DNA of 64,000 nt from Xanthomonas campestris pv. badrii (GTDB lineage Bacteria; Pseudomonadota; Gammaproteobacteria; Xanthomonadales; Xanthomonadaceae), in contig NZ_CP051651.1 in the NCBI RefSeq assembly GCF_012848175.1, positions 2,604,001 through 2,668,000 on the forward strand. The letters run 5' to 3'. The position numbers and the translations under genes are program-made. The stretch's first letter is position 1; each line of letters begins with the position of its first letter. Shown here piece by piece: positions 18,030 to 28,437 of this stretch. A model generated the notes under the pieces. It did not search any database. It saw only the letters and a program-made list of their open reading frames with translations, and was not told the DNA's origin.

Positions 18030-18694
18030 CCCAACTCGTGACAGTCGGCGCGGCGCACTTCTTCGACGAACTTGCGCATCTTGTGGCCGTCCTTGATGCC
18101 GGGGGCCAGTTCGACACCACTGGACACATCCACGCCCCACGGCAAGGTGGCGACGATGGCATCGAAAACATTGTCGGCATTGATGCCGCCGGCGAGCAGG
18201 AACGGGCGGTGCAAGCCGGTGGGCAGGCGCGACCAGTCGAAGGTCTTGCCGGTGCCGCCGCCAGCACCCGGCGCATGGCTGTCGAACAGGAAACCGGCGG
18301 TATTTGGATAGGCCAGCTGCAAGGTGCGTGCGTTGGCATCTTCGCCGTTGACGCCAGCGCTCCCCATCGGCACCGCCTTGAGATACGGCAGGTTGAAGCT
18401 GCGGCAGAACGCGTCGTCTTCCTCTCCATGGAATTGCAGCAAGGTCGGGCGCACGGTGCGCACCACCTCGCGCACCTCTTCCTTGGAATTGTTGCGGAAC
18501 AAGGCCACCACATCGACCATCGGCGCGGTCGCCTGGCGCATCGCGCGTGCCTCGGCCGGCGCCACGCGGCGCGGGCTGCCGTGCGCAAAGATGAAACCTA
18601 CCGCGTCCACACCCAGCTCCCCGGCCAGTCGGATATCACCGGCGCGGGTCATGCCGCAGAACTTGATACGGGTGCGGTACAGCGATCGATTCAT
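18026..18694 (-). CDS. trpF: Phosphoribosylanthranilate isomerase
   Basis: Encodes a 222-residue TIM-barrel enzyme that isomerises N-(5-phosphoribosyl)anthranilate in tryptophan synthesis. The catalytic Cys is in RIKFCGMTR near the N-terminus and the catalytic Asp in FLFDSHAPG. The phosphate loop is [11 protein letters not shown] and VDVSSGVE. The ATG overlaps the truA stop as ATGA, so translation follows truA. The trpF stop lies at the edge of a GATTCCC repeat tract. It is separated from trpB by the oppositely oriented LysR gene. Confidence 0.95.
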   Translation of the reverse strand: MNRSLYRTRIKFCGMTRAGDIRLAGELGVDAVGFIFAHGSPRRVAPAEARAMRQATAPMVDVVALFRNNSKEEVREVVRTVRPTLLQFHGEEDDAFCRSFNLPYLKAVPMGSAGVNGEDANARTLQLAYPNTAGFLFDSHAPGAGGGTGKTFDWSRLPTGLHRPFLLAGGINADNVFDAIVATLPWGVDVSSGVELAPGIKDGHKMRKFVEEVRRADCHELG

Positions 18695-19464
18695 TGGGTC
18701 ACCTCGGCAGGCAGATGCCACTCTGCAGGATACAGAGGCCCGATAAACACCAGGCCTTGTGGCGGCGCTGTCGGGCCGGCAACCGTGCGGTCGCGTCCGG
18801 CCAGCAACGTCGCGATCCAGTCGGCCGGTTGCTCACCGGACCCGACCAACATCAGCGAGCCAACGATATTCCGCACCATGTGATGAAGGAATGCATTGGC
18901 CTGGACCTCCACTTCCACCACCTCGCCATCGCGCCGCACGCTGATCGCCTGCAGGTTGCGACGTGCATGCAGCGCCTGGCATTGCACGCTGCGGAACGCG
19001 CTGAAGTCGTTCTCGCCCTGCAGCGCCTGTGCGGCGAGATGCATGGCGTCGGCGTCGAGCGGGCGACGCTCCCAACTCAGGGTCTGCCGATGCAGGGCTG
19101 GACGGATCTGGCGATTCAGCAGGCGGTAGCGGTAGCGCCGCGCGCGCGCGGAAAAGCGCGCATGAAAATCGTCGGCGGCCGGCACGCACCAGCGCACCGC
19201 GACCGATGCAGGAAGCCGCGCGGTGGTGCCCAGCGTCCAGCCACGCGGCTCGCGCCGCGCATCGCTGTCGAAATGCACCACCTGGCATTGCCCATGTACG
19301 CCGGCATCGGTGCGGCCGGCACACACCACCTGGATCGGCGCATCGGCCACCGACGACAAGGCCGCCTGCAGGCTGGCCTGCACGCTGGGCCCGCCGTGCT
19401 CGCCCAGCTGCTGCCAGCCCTGGAATTCGCTGCCGTCATACTCCACGCCCAGCGCGTAACGCAT
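18691..19464 (-). CDS. truA: tRNA pseudouridine synthase A
   Basis: Encodes a 257-residue enzyme that forms pseudouridine at positions 38-40 of the tRNA anticodon arm. The catalytic Asp53 is in the [10 protein letters not shown] motif. [10 protein letters not shown] opens the domain, and [13 protein letters not shown] near residue 195 and GPTAPPQGL near 235 are typical. Length is normal. It precedes trpF with a four-base overlap and follows the VOC gene after 196 bases, in which lies a perfect 16-base palindrome. Confidence 0.96.
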   Translation of the reverse strand: MRYALGVEYDGSEFQGWQQLGEHGGPSVQASLQAALSSVADAPIQVVCAGRTDAGVHGQCQVVHFDSDARREPRGWTLGTTARLPASVAVRWCVPAADDFHARFSARARRYRYRLLNRQIRPALHRQTLSWERRPLDADAMHLAAQALQGENDFSAFRSVQCQALHARRNLQAISVRRDGEVVEVEVQANAFLHHMVRNIVGSLMLVGSGEQPADWIATLLAGRDRTVAGPTAPPQGLVFIGPLYPAEWHLPAEVTQ

Positions 19465-19496
19465 CGGTACCTACCTGTGTGTTCAATCGGTCAACC

Positions 19497-19512
19497 TGCC
19501 GCACGTGCGGCA
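19497..19512. promoter_or_regulatory. 16-base palindrome upstream of truA, possible operator
   Basis: TGCCGCACGTGCGGCA is a perfect palindrome, 33 to 48 bases before the truA start. Its position would suit a regulator or a hairpin in the leader. No known factor is recognised. Confidence 0.35.
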
Positions 19513-19660
19513 AACGCAAGCTGACCGGGGTCAGTTCGCAGCAACCCGGTTAGCAGCAACATCGCTGGAGCGCCAGATGCCTGGCATCAACGTCCAGCCT
19601 GCACTTCGGTCTGCGCGCACGCCTGGCCATTCCAACGGCGCAGCACCGCAGTGACCTGCC

Positions 19661-20044
19661 CTACGCGACGGACCGCTCCGACCACACCGCCAGCGTGGAA
19701 CCGCCCGGCTCGCGGAAATGGAACCGGCTGCCACCCGGGAAACCGAACACCGGCTTGACGATCTCGCCGCCGGCCGCGCGTACGCGTTCGAGCATCGGCG
19801 CCAGATCGTCGGCATACAGCACCACCAGCGGGCCACCCTCGGCAGGGGCCGGGACCGCAGTGCGGTAGAAGCCACCGTCCAGGCGGCCGTCGTTGAAGGC
19901 CAGGTAATCCGGCCCATAGGCCTGGAACTGCCAGCCGAATACGGCCTCGAAAAAGGCACGACTGGCGTCCGGATCGGTCGAGCCGAACTCCACGTAGTCG
20001 ATACGGCGCTCGCGCACGGCCATGCTGTCCATGGCCGGGCTCAT
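19661..20044 (-). CDS. VOC-fold (glyoxalase/bleomycin-resistance superfamily) protein
   Basis: Encodes 127 residues, one vicinal-oxygen-chelate domain made of two beta-alpha-beta-beta-beta halves. The family pattern is seen as YVEFGSTDPDASRAFFEAVFGWQF near the N-terminus (given in part: DPDASRAFFEAVFGWQF) and FPGGSRFHFREPGGSTLAVW at the end. The first-half metal position is Glu and the C-terminal Glu of FREPGG is present, but the function is unknown. The ATG overlaps the fimV stop (ATGA), so it is coupled to fimV. In-frame ATGs at 20032 and 20023 are alternatives. Confidence 0.82.
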   Translation of the reverse strand: MSPAMDSMAVRERRIDYVEFGSTDPDASRAFFEAVFGWQFQAYGPDYLAFNDGRLDGGFYRTAVPAPAEGGPLVVLYADDLAPMLERVRAAGGEIVKPVFGFPGGSRFHFREPGGSTLAVWSERSVA

Positions 20045-22005
20045 GCCAGGCGCTCCAGCAGCTGTGCCGCTTCGGCGCGGGTGGCGTCGTCGCTGCTGGC
20101 GGCGACCTCCAGCAGCAGCCCGCGCGCAGTGTCCTTGTCGCCCAGGTCCATGTAGGCCACCGCCAGTTCCAGCCGATCGCGTCCGGCCGAGGCGAACTGC
20201 CGGTCGGCGACCGGATTCGGCGCGGCGACCGGGGTTACCGGTGCCGGCTCGAAATCCAGCTGGCTTTGCGGCGCGTGGTGTTGCGCCGCGTGATCCGGAT
20301 CCACGCGGCTCTCATCGGCGCTCGGCGCCGCTGACGCGGGCACAGGCTCGGCGACGGCCGGATGCGCAACGTCGCGCTGCGTGTCGGATGGCCCGGCTGC
20401 CGACTCGGGCTCGGGCTCGGCCGGCGGCGTCGGGGCGGCACGCAGCGCGCGCCACTCATCGCTGTTGACCACCACCGGCGCAGCCACCGGTTCGGCCCAC
20501 TGCGGCTCGCGGCGCAGCACCTCCGACAATGGCGGCTGCGGCGCGGGGGCACGCTCGTCCTCGCGCAGATCGGCCTGTTCGAACTCGGTCTCAGGCAGCA
20601 CCTCGCGCTCGCTGGGCTCGGTCGCCAGCGCATCGTCCTGTGCGGCGCCTGCAGCGACCGCTGGGGCGGGCGGCATGAAGTCGAACTGGCGCCGGGGCAA
20701 CGGCGGCAGCGGCGAGGGTTTGCGGCGCCGCGCGGCCAGCCACGCGACCACTGCCGCCACGATCAGCACCAGGCCACCGATCAACCACAGCGGGAAACCG
20801 CCGCCTTGCGGCGCGGCCTGCGGCGCCTCGGCCAGGCGCTTCTGCGCCGCGGCCAGGTCGGTGTCCTTCATCGCGATCAAGGCTTGCTGCTGCTGCTTGA
20901 GCTTTTCCAGATCGGCCACGCGCGAGCGCAGATCCTGCAATTCCGCATCGCGGGTGGCGATGTCTTCCTTGGCCTGTTGCAACTGTTGATTGGCCGCCAT
21001 CTCGCCCTCGCCTTCGGCACTGGTGCCGGACGTTGCGCCGGCAGTATTGGTCTGACTCGCCACTGCCGGGGCGATTTCGAGCCGCGCGCCATTGCCGGCG
21101 GCAGGTGTCGCCGGGGCCGGCGTCGCTGCAGCGGCAGCACCGGCGTCGGCCGGCTGCGGAATGGCCGAGCGCGCCTGCCGCCACTGCGCGGCCTGCTCGC
21201 GCACCATCACGGCCGCTTCTGCGGCACCGACCTGCGCCAACGCATCTTCCTGCGGCGTGCGCAGGACTGCGCCCTGCTTGAGGCGGTTGATGTTGCCGTT
21301 GATGAAGGCGTCGGGATTGGTGCGCAACAGCGCCAGCATGGCCTGATCCAGCGAGTGCCCGCTGGAGCGCGCCACGGATGCGGCGATTTCGGACAAGGTC
21401 TGGCCCGCGCGCACCGCCGGCAGCGTATCGCCGGCAGCCGGTGTGGCCGCAGCCGTACCGGCCGCCGGGCGCGCAGGGGGCGCGGCGGTGCCGGCATCGG
21501 TGCCGCTGCGCTCGCCTGCCGCCACGAGTGCGGCAGCAGGTTCGCGGGCGATGGTATTGCTGGCGCCGGCCTGCGGCGCGTCGATGGCCGGTTCGGCGAT
21601 GGCTGCAGCGGTATTGGGCGCATCCACCAGCGCCGCGTATTCGCGCACCAGGCGGCCCTGGGCCCACTCCACTTCGATCAGGAAGTTGATCGCCGGCCGG
21701 TCCACCGGCTGGCTGCTGGTGACGCGGATCACCGCGCGCCCGCGCGCATCCTGTGCGAACTGGAACTGCAGGTTGCTGACCAGCCCCTGCGGCCGCTCCA
21801 GGCCGACACGCGCGAAGGTGGTGGCCGAGGCCAGCGCCACGCGTGCATTGTCGAGCTCGCCCGGCTCATTCGAGATGACCGGAATTTCTGCCACCAGCGG
21901 TTGCCCGGGCTTGGACAGCACCCGGATATCGCCCAGCCCCAATGCCATGGCTGCGCCGCTGCATGCCATCAGCAGCAACGCACCTATCCCTTGTATCGGA
22001 CGCAT
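20041..22005 (-). CDS. fimV: FimV/TspA-like peptidoglycan-binding inner membrane protein
   Basis: Encodes about 654 residues. A signal peptide (residues 1-22, ending AAMALG) is followed by the FimV N-terminal domain (LGDIRVLSKPGQPLVAEIPV) and a LysM motif at about 200-250 (VRAGQTLSEIAASV). Then come an Ala/Pro-rich linker, a coiled coil (QLQQAKEDIATRDAELQDLR), a transmembrane helix (LIGGLVLIVAAVVAWLAA), an acidic cytoplasmic tail and a C-terminal TPR-like FimV domain. In Pseudomonas FimV promotes type IV pilus assembly and polar signalling; the same role is likely here. I start at the ATG at 22005 because AGGGGC lies just upstream; the frame opens 11 codons earlier. Confidence 0.9.
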   Translation of the reverse strand: MRPIQGIGALLLMACSGAAMALGLGDIRVLSKPGQPLVAEIPVISNEPGELDNARVALASATTFARVGLERPQGLVSNLQFQFAQDARGRAVIRVTSSQPVDRPAINFLIEVEWAQGRLVREYAALVDAPNTAAAIAEPAIDAPQAGASNTIAREPAAALVAAGERSGTDAGTAAPPARPAAGTAAATPAAGDTLPAVRAGQTLSEIAASVARSSGHSLDQAMLALLRTNPDAFINGNINRLKQGAVLRTPQEDALAQVGAAEAAVMVREQAAQWRQARSAIPQPADAGAAAAATPAPATPAAGNGARLEIAPAVASQTNTAGATSGTSAEGEGEMAANQQLQQAKEDIATRDAELQDLRSRVADLEKLKQQQQALIAMKDTDLAAAQKRLAEAPQAAPQGGGFPLWLIGGLVLIVAAVVAWLAARRRKPSPLPPLPRRQFDFMPPAPAVAAGAAQDDALATEPSEREVLPETEFEQADLREDERAPAPQPPLSEVLRREPQWAEPVAAPVVVNSDEWRALRAAPTPPAEPEPESAAGPSDTQRDVAHPAVAEPVPASAAPSADESRVDPDHAAQHHAPQSQLDFEPAPVTPVAAPNPVADRQFASAGRDRLELAVAYMDLGDKDTARGLLLEVAASSDDATRAEAAQLLERLA

Positions 22006-22197
22006 CGCGCCCCTGCCCCTATGTTTCATGGGCATCAATATAGCCGCTGGATGAGCGAAAAAGTCGCTGCGGTGCCATGCGACATCACGCGAATGGCACG
22101 CTGCCGATAGAACCGACCAAGCTGCGGCCCGACGTATGGCCGCGGCATGCAGCCGGCGGCGCGCGCCCTATGCGAGCCGGCCTTGCGCGCACGCGCG

Positions 22198-22265
22198 CGT
22201 AGGAGCGCGCCTGAGCGCGATGAGGCGTTATCGGTAACGCCCGTCGCGCTCGGCGCGCTTCTACG
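22198..22265. repeat. Long palindromic repeat (GTAGGAGCG family) between asd and fimV
   Basis: Outer arms CGTAGGAGCGCGCC and GGCGCGCTTCTACG enclose an inner stem GGCGTTA-TCGG-TAACGCC, so the whole 68 bases can fold into one hairpin. Related GTAGGAGCG or CGCTCCTAC elements occur at 28378 and 52851. This is a dispersed REP-like element, also able to act as a stem-loop in the mRNA between asd and fimV. Confidence 0.82.
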
Positions 22266-22279
22266 GGTGAACCGCTGGC

Positions 22280-23305
<1,026 letters not shown>

Positions 23306-23389
23306 GAGATTGTCTTTATCGAAGGGGGAAAGAAGGGGAGCACTGCGCGCTGGGTTCGGGGAACCTCCAAAGCTGGCCGCGGAGGTTCC

Positions 23390-24448
23390 CTATCGTTTGA
23401 TCGACACGGTTTTTTTCGCGCCCAGGATCGCGCCGCCGTGTTTGGCAGCGGCAATCGCATCGGCATTGAGCGCGCTCGGCGGATGCCCGGCCTGCGGGCC
23501 CTTGCCCAGGGCGGCGATCAGGTTGTCCACCGCCAGTTGCACCATCGCGCGGCGGGTGGCCAGGCTGGCGCTGCCGATATGCGGGGTGAGCACCACGTTG
23601 TGCAGCGCCAGCAACTCCGGACGCACACGCGGCTCGCCTTCGTAGACATCTAGGCCGGCACCGGCCAGGCGGCCGTTGGCTAATGCATCGGCCAGCGCCA
23701 GCTCATCGACGATGCCGCCGCGGGCAATGTTCACCAGCGTGGCGGTGGCGCGCATCTTGCCCAGCGCCGCGGCATCGATGATGTGGTGTGAGTCCTTGGT
23801 GTACGGCAGCACCAGCACCAGGTGATCGGACTGCGCCAGCAACGTCTCGAAATCGACGTACTGCGCGCCCAGCGCCTGCTCGGTGGCGGCCGGCAACTGG
23901 CTGCGGTTGTGATAGAGCACGCGCATGCCGAAGCCGTGTGCGCCGCGCCGCGCGATGCCCTGCCCGATCCGGCCCATGCCCAGGATGCCGAGCGTGCTGC
24001 CGTGGATATCGGCGCCGAGCATGGTCTTGAACGACCATTGCCCCCACTGCCCATCGCGCAACCAGCGCTCGGATTCGGTGATGCGGCGCGCGGTGGCCAT
24101 CAGCAGCGCGAAGCCGAGATCGGCAGTGGTTTCGGTGAGCACGTCCGGGGTGTTGCTGGCCAGGATGCCGGCCGCACTCAAGGCGTCGATGTCGAGATTG
24201 TTGTAGCCCACGCCGACATTGGCGACGGCGCGCAGCTGCGGTGCGGAGGCGATTTCTGCCGCACCAACCCGCTCGTTGAGCGTGATCAGCGCGCCGTCCA
24301 GCGATGCCAGCCGCGCGGCCAGCTCGGCCGGCGACCAGGCGGTGACACGCTCGGTGGTGGTCAGCTCGAAATGCTCGCCCAGTTGCGCAACCACGTCGTC
24401 GAACAGCGGCTGGCTGACCCACACCCTGGCGCGACGCGAGTCAGACAT
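23390..24448 (-). CDS. D-2-hydroxyacid dehydrogenase (glyoxylate/hydroxypyruvate reductase type)
   Basis: Encodes 352 residues of the NAD(P)-dependent D-isomer 2-hydroxyacid dehydrogenase family. The nucleotide fold is [19 protein letters not shown] at about 165. The active-site Arg is in [10 protein letters not shown], the Glu in DVYEGEP, and the His in LTPHIGSA. The GhrB-like features suggest glyoxylate, hydroxypyruvate or 2-ketogluconate as substrate (inference). About 20 residues at the C-terminus ([14 protein letters not shown]) are a basic extension. Start at [14 protein letters not shown]; it overlaps the aroC stop by eight bases. Confidence 0.88.
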   Translation of the reverse strand: MSDSRRARVWVSQPLFDDVVAQLGEHFELTTTERVTAWSPAELAARLASLDGALITLNERVGAAEIASAPQLRAVANVGVGYNNLDIDALSAAGILASNTPDVLTETTADLGFALLMATARRITESERWLRDGQWGQWSFKTMLGADIHGSTLGILGMGRIGQGIARRGAHGFGMRVLYHNRSQLPAATEQALGAQYVDFETLLAQSDHLVLVLPYTKDSHHIIDAAALGKMRATATLVNIARGGIVDELALADALANGRLAGAGLDVYEGEPRVRPELLALHNVVLTPHIGSASLATRRAMVQLAVDNLIAALGKGPQAGHPPSALNADAIAAAKHGGAILGAKKTVSIKR

Positions 24449-25544
24449 CGACCTGACCGGGAATGCGCGGCGCCACCTCACCGACATCGCCGCATTGCGC
24501 ACGGTGACGCAGCGCCTGGTCCATCAGCACCAGCGCCATCATCGCCTCGGCGATCGGGGTGGCGCGGATGCCTACGCACGGGTCGTGCCGGCCGGTGGTG
24601 ATCACATCGACCACGTTGCCGTCGGCATCCACCGTGGCGCCAGGCAGGCGCAGGCTGGAGGTCGGCTTGAGCACCATCGAGGCGGTGACCGCCTGGCCGG
24701 TGGAAATGCCGCCGAGAATGCCGCCGGCGTGGTTGCTGAGAAAGCCTTCCGGGGTGATCAGGTCGCGGTGCTCGGTGCCTTTTTGCGCGGCACTGGCGAA
24801 GCCATCGCCGATCTCCACGCCCTTGACCGCATTGATGCTCATCAAGGCAGCGGCCAGTTCGGCATCGAGCTTGCCGTAGATCGGCTCGCCCCAGCCTGCG
24901 GGCACACCGCCGGCCACCACGTCCACGCGCGCGCCGACCGAATCGCCGGACTTGCGCAACGCATCCATGTAGCTTTCCAGCTCCGGCACCTGTTCGGCAT
25001 GCGGCCAGAAGAACGGGTTGTCTTCCACCGCATCCCAGTCGAAACCGGTCGGGCGGATCTGGCCCAGCTGCGACAGGAACCCGCGCACCAGCACGCCATA
25101 CCGCTGCTTGAGCCACTTCTTGGCGATCACGCCGGCGGCCACGCGCATGGTGGTCTCGCGTGCCGACGAGCGACCGCCGCCGCGTGGATCGCGAATGCCG
25201 TATTTCTGCCAGTAGCTGTAGTCCGCATGGCCGGGGCGGAACTGCTGGGCGATGTTGGTGTAGTCCTTGCTGCGCTGGTCGGTATTGCGGATCAGCAGCC
25301 CGATCGGCGTGCCGGTGGTGCGGCCTTCATAGACGCCGGAAAGGATCTCGATTTCGTCCGCTTCGCGGCGGGCGGAGGTATGCCGGCTCTTGCCGGTGGC
25401 GCGCCGCTGCAGATCGTGGGTGAACTCTTCCGGCGCCAGCTCCAGGCCTGGAGGGCAGCCGTCGACGACGCAGCCGATCGCCGGCCCATGCGACTCGCCG
25501 AAGGTGGTGACGGTGAACAGCTTGCCGAACGAATTGGCACTCAT
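24441..25544 (-). CDS. aroC: Chorismate synthase
   Basis: Encodes a 367-residue FMN-dependent enzyme that makes chorismate from EPSP, the last step of the shikimate pathway. Signatures are [16 protein letters not shown] at the N-terminus, [20 protein letters not shown] at about 125-145 and MVLKPTSSL near 270. It starts ten bases after prmB and overlaps the hydroxyacid dehydrogenase gene, in a prmB-aroC-dehydrogenase-asd run. Confidence 0.97.
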   Translation of the reverse strand: MSANSFGKLFTVTTFGESHGPAIGCVVDGCPPGLELAPEEFTHDLQRRATGKSRHTSARREADEIEILSGVYEGRTTGTPIGLLIRNTDQRSKDYTNIAQQFRPGHADYSYWQKYGIRDPRGGGRSSARETTMRVAAGVIAKKWLKQRYGVLVRGFLSQLGQIRPTGFDWDAVEDNPFFWPHAEQVPELESYMDALRKSGDSVGARVDVVAGGVPAGWGEPIYGKLDAELAAALMSINAVKGVEIGDGFASAAQKGTEHRDLITPEGFLSNHAGGILGGISTGQAVTASMVLKPTSSLRLPGATVDADGNVVDVITTGRHDPCVGIRATPIAEAMMALVLMDQALRHRAQCGDVGEVAPRIPGQVDV

Positions 25545-25554
25545 GCGCGCAGCC

Positions 25555-26481
25555 TCATCGCTGCGCGGCCAGCTCGCCGATGCGCGCGTGGTGTGCGATC
25601 AGCTCGCGGCATTCCACCGCAAAGATGCCCATCTGCCCGACCTTGAACTCGACCCAGGCCAGGTCCACTTCCGGCAGCAGCTTGATCAGGTGCTGCTCGG
25701 ATTCGCCGACTTCGCAGATCAGCAGACCGTCTTCGCTCAGGTGCTGCGGCGCATCGCGCAGGATCTTCAGCACCAGGTCCAGGCCATCGTCACCGGCACG
25801 CAGCCCCAACTCCGGCTCGTAGGAGTATTCCTGCGGCAGCGCGTCGGTCTCCTCGTTGGTGACGTACGGCGGATTGGTCACGATCAGGTCGTACTGACGC
25901 CCGCCCAGGCCGGAGAACAGATCCGACTTGAGCAAGCTGACGTTGTCGGCATGCAGGCGCGCCTTGTTTTCGGCGGCCAGCGCCAAGGCGTCATCGCTGA
26001 TATCCACGCCATCCACATCCCACTGCGGGTTGTAGTGGCCCATGGCGATCGCAATGCAGCCCGAGCCGGTGCACAGGTCCAGCGCACGGGTCACCTCGCG
26101 GCCGCCCAGCCACGGCTCGAAGCCGGCCTCGATCAGCTCGGCGATCGGCGAGCGCGGCACCAGTGCACGCGCATCGCTCTTGAAACTCAGGCCGGCGAAC
26201 CAGGCCTCGCCGGTGAGATAGGCCGCCGGCACGCGTTCAGTGATGCGACGCTCGAACAGGCCCAGCACCCGCTCTTTTTCCTCACGCAGCAGCCGTGCCT
26301 GGCCATACGCCGGGCCCAGGTCGTGCGGCAGGTGCAGGCTGTGCAGCACCAGCTGGGTGGCTTCGTCCAGCGCGTTGTCGTAGCTGTGGCCGAAGGTCAG
26401 ACCGGCTTCGTTGAAACGGCTGGTGCCGTAGCGGATCAGGTCGATGATGGTGTGCAGTTCGTCGGCCGCGGCGGCAGTCAT
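25555..26481 (-). CDS. prmB: Ribosomal protein L3 N5-glutamine methyltransferase
   Basis: Encodes a 308-residue SAM-dependent class I methyltransferase of the HemK/PrmB group, which methylates a glutamine of ribosomal protein L3. The SAM loop [14 protein letters not shown] is at about residue 135, and the glutamine-methyltransferase signature [11 protein letters not shown] (NPPY) at about 200. The N-terminal domain ([18 protein letters not shown]) is typical of PrmB rather than PrmC. It is divergent from the SCO1 gene with 80 bases between. Confidence 0.93.
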   Translation of the reverse strand: MTAAAADELHTIIDLIRYGTSRFNEAGLTFGHSYDNALDEATQLVLHSLHLPHDLGPAYGQARLLREEKERVLGLFERRITERVPAAYLTGEAWFAGLSFKSDARALVPRSPIAELIEAGFEPWLGGREVTRALDLCTGSGCIAIAMGHYNPQWDVDGVDISDDALALAAENKARLHADNVSLLKSDLFSGLGGRQYDLIVTNPPYVTNEETDALPQEYSYEPELGLRAGDDGLDLVLKILRDAPQHLSEDGLLICEVGESEQHLIKLLPEVDLAWVEFKVGQMGIFAVECRELIAHHARIGELAAQR

Positions 26482-26561
26482 GGCAACAACTAAAAAGGAA
26501 TCGGGCCCCGATTATAGAGGTCGGATCGGTATCATGAGCGTCCGTTGCACTGGAAACCGCC

Positions 26562-27212
26562 ATGTTCAATCGCAATACCGGCATCGTGCTGCTGGTGGCG
26601 CTGGTCGCCGGCCTGGGGCTGTTGCTGGGCCAGAAGTTTTTCGGCAGCGCGCCCAGCTCACCGTGGCCGCCCACCCGGACCATCACCTTCTATCCGCAGC
26701 CGCGCCCGCTGCCGCAGTTCAGCCTGCGCCAGTCCGACGGCACCCAGCTGGTGCCCGGCGAACTCAACGGCCACTGGACCCTGGTCTTCCTGGGCTTCAC
26801 CTTCTGCCCGGATGTCTGCCCGACCACGCTGACCGATCTGGCGGTGGCGCAGCAGCAGTGGGAAAGCATTCCTGATGGGTTGCGCCCGCGGGTGCTGTTC
26901 GTGTCGGTGGACCCGCAGCGCGACCCGCCGGCGCGGCTGGGCGAATACGCCCACGCCTTCCACAAGGACACCCTGGCTGCCACCGCTGACGTACCGGCGC
27001 TGCAGCGCTTTGCCACCGCACTGGGCTTCGTGTTCCAGAAGGTGCCGGGAAAGGGCTTCGAGCAGAATCCCAACGACTACAGCATGGATCATTCGGCCGG
27101 CATCGCCGTGCTCGATCCGCAGGGCCGCCTGGCCGGCCTGATCCGTCCCCCGCTCGATCCGAAGGCGATTGCCGCCGACCTCCAACAGCTGACCAAGGTA
27201 ACCGCTCCGTGA
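26562..27212 (+). CDS. SCO1/SenC-type copper chaperone
   Basis: Encodes 216 residues. An N-terminal membrane anchor (about 7-24) exposes a thioredoxin-like domain to the periplasm. Copper ligands are Cys82 and Cys86 (FCPDVCPTT) and His177 (MDHSAG), the complete SCO1 set. Known family role: delivery of copper to the CuA site of cytochrome c oxidase or related thiol redox work. The stop overlaps the GTG start of psd (GTGA), an unusual partnership with phospholipid synthesis. Confidence 0.92.
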   Translation: MFNRNTGIVLLVALVAGLGLLLGQKFFGSAPSSPWPPTRTITFYPQPRPLPQFSLRQSDGTQLVPGELNGHWTLVFLGFTFCPDVCPTTLTDLAVAQQQWESIPDGLRPRVLFVSVDPQRDPPARLGEYAHAFHKDTLAATADVPALQRFATALGFVFQKVPGKGFEQNPNDYSMDHSAGIAVLDPQGRLAGLIRPPLDPKAIAADLQQLTKVTAP

Positions 27213-28057
27213 GTTTCGTCACTTCCCTGACCTACGTGCTGCCGCATCGGTTGCTGTCGTCGATGGCGCGCGCGCTGGCGTACTCGCAGACACCGTCCAC
27301 CAAGCAATGGCTGATCGATACGGTGACGCGCAAGTTCGGCGTGGACCTGAGCGAGGCGCAGGAACCCGACCCGCGCGCCTACCCCACCTTCAACGCCTTC
27401 TTTACCCGCGCCCTCAAGCCCGGCGCACGCGTGCCCGACCCGGACCCGGCCGCCTTGCTGATGCCGGCCGATGGCCGCATCAGCCAGCTTGGCCCGATCG
27501 AGAACGGCCGCATTTTCCAGGCCAAGGGGCAGTCGTTCACCGCCGCCGAACTGCTGGGCGACGAGGAAGCCGCAGCGCCGTTCAACAACGGCCTGTTCGC
27601 CACCGTGTACCTGTCGCCGAAGGACTACCACCGCGTGCACATGCCGTGGACCGGCACCCTGCGCGAAACTGTGCACGTCCCCGGCCGGCTCTTCAGCGTG
27701 GGCCCGGATGCGGTGCGCAATGTGCCGCGCCTGTTCGCGCGCAACGAGCGGCTGGTGTGCCACTTCGATACCGAATTCGGCCCGATGGCGTCGGTGATGG
27801 TGGGCGCGCTGCTGGTGTCCGGCGTGGAAACGGTGTGGAGCGGCGTGGAGATTCCACGCTATGGCGATCGCATTACGCGCAAGGATTATCGCGGCAAGGG
27901 CATCGTGCTGGAGAAGTTTGCGGAGATGGCCAGATTCAACTACGGCTCGACCGTGATCGTGCTGCTGCCGCCGGGTGTCGCCCAGCTCGATGGCGGACTT
28001 GCGGCAGAGACATCGGTGCGGCTGGGTCAAGCGCTCGCACGTCGCCAGATGAGCTGA
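27209..28057 (+). CDS. psd: Phosphatidylserine decarboxylase proenzyme
   Basis: Encodes 282 residues of the inner-membrane-associated enzyme that makes phosphatidylethanolamine. The proenzyme self-cleaves at Ser247 in NYGST (usual motif LGST) to yield the pyruvoyl alpha chain, and the triad partners are Asp88 (PADGRI) and His144 (YHRVHMP). Length is normal for gammaproteobacterial Psd. The start is GTG overlapping the SCO1 gene's TGA, so translation is coupled. Confidence 0.95.
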   Translation: MSFVTSLTYVLPHRLLSSMARALAYSQTPSTKQWLIDTVTRKFGVDLSEAQEPDPRAYPTFNAFFTRALKPGARVPDPDPAALLMPADGRISQLGPIENGRIFQAKGQSFTAAELLGDEEAAAPFNNGLFATVYLSPKDYHRVHMPWTGTLRETVHVPGRLFSVGPDAVRNVPRLFARNERLVCHFDTEFGPMASVMVGALLVSGVETVWSGVEIPRYGDRITRKDYRGKGIVLEKFAEMARFNYGSTVIVLLPPGVAQLDGGLAAETSVRLGQALARRQMS

Positions 28058-28437
28058 TCACCGCGGCACGCTGACAATCCCCCGCGTCGGTGCGCATGAC
28101 GACAGAGCTGTGTCGTGGCGGGTCTTCCGGTGATTGGACGTTCTCGATAACGCCTCGCGCGACAACGCGCGTCGTGCCCAATCCGGCAATCGGCCAACTG
28201 TGGCGGCATGCAGCGACGCAGCTGCAGGAGCGGACCTGGCCGCAACAGGGCGTTCTCGATGGCGCTTCGTGCGCAGGCGCGTGTCGCACTCCCAGCTTTC
28301 GATGTAGACCCAGCCTTCGACGTAGAGCGCCCTCGCTTACGCAGGAGCTAGCGGGATCGCTTCGTCGCGGCCAGGTCCGCTCCTACAGGAGCGCGACCCG
28401 GCTCGGGGCGTGCCGACGCGGCACCGCTTGACGCAAG
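28058..28437. other. Intergenic region between psd and mltD
   Basis: 380 bases without a supported gene. Several imperfect inverted repeats of the GGAGCG/CGCTCC type are present, including GAGCGGACCTGGCCGC and its inverse GCGGCCAGGTCCGCTC, which can pair across about 140 bases, and the tight hairpin at 28378-28393. This looks like a degenerate repeat cluster between two convergent genes. Confidence 0.6.
28378..28393. repeat. CGCTCC-TACA-GGAGCG hairpin of the GTAGGAGCG repeat family
   Basis: A perfect six-base stem with a four-base loop, containing CTCCTAC in the orientation inverse to 22198 and 52851. It sits just beyond the mltD stop, between convergent genes, and has no T-tract, so it is more likely a repeat than a terminator. 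Confidence 0.6.
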
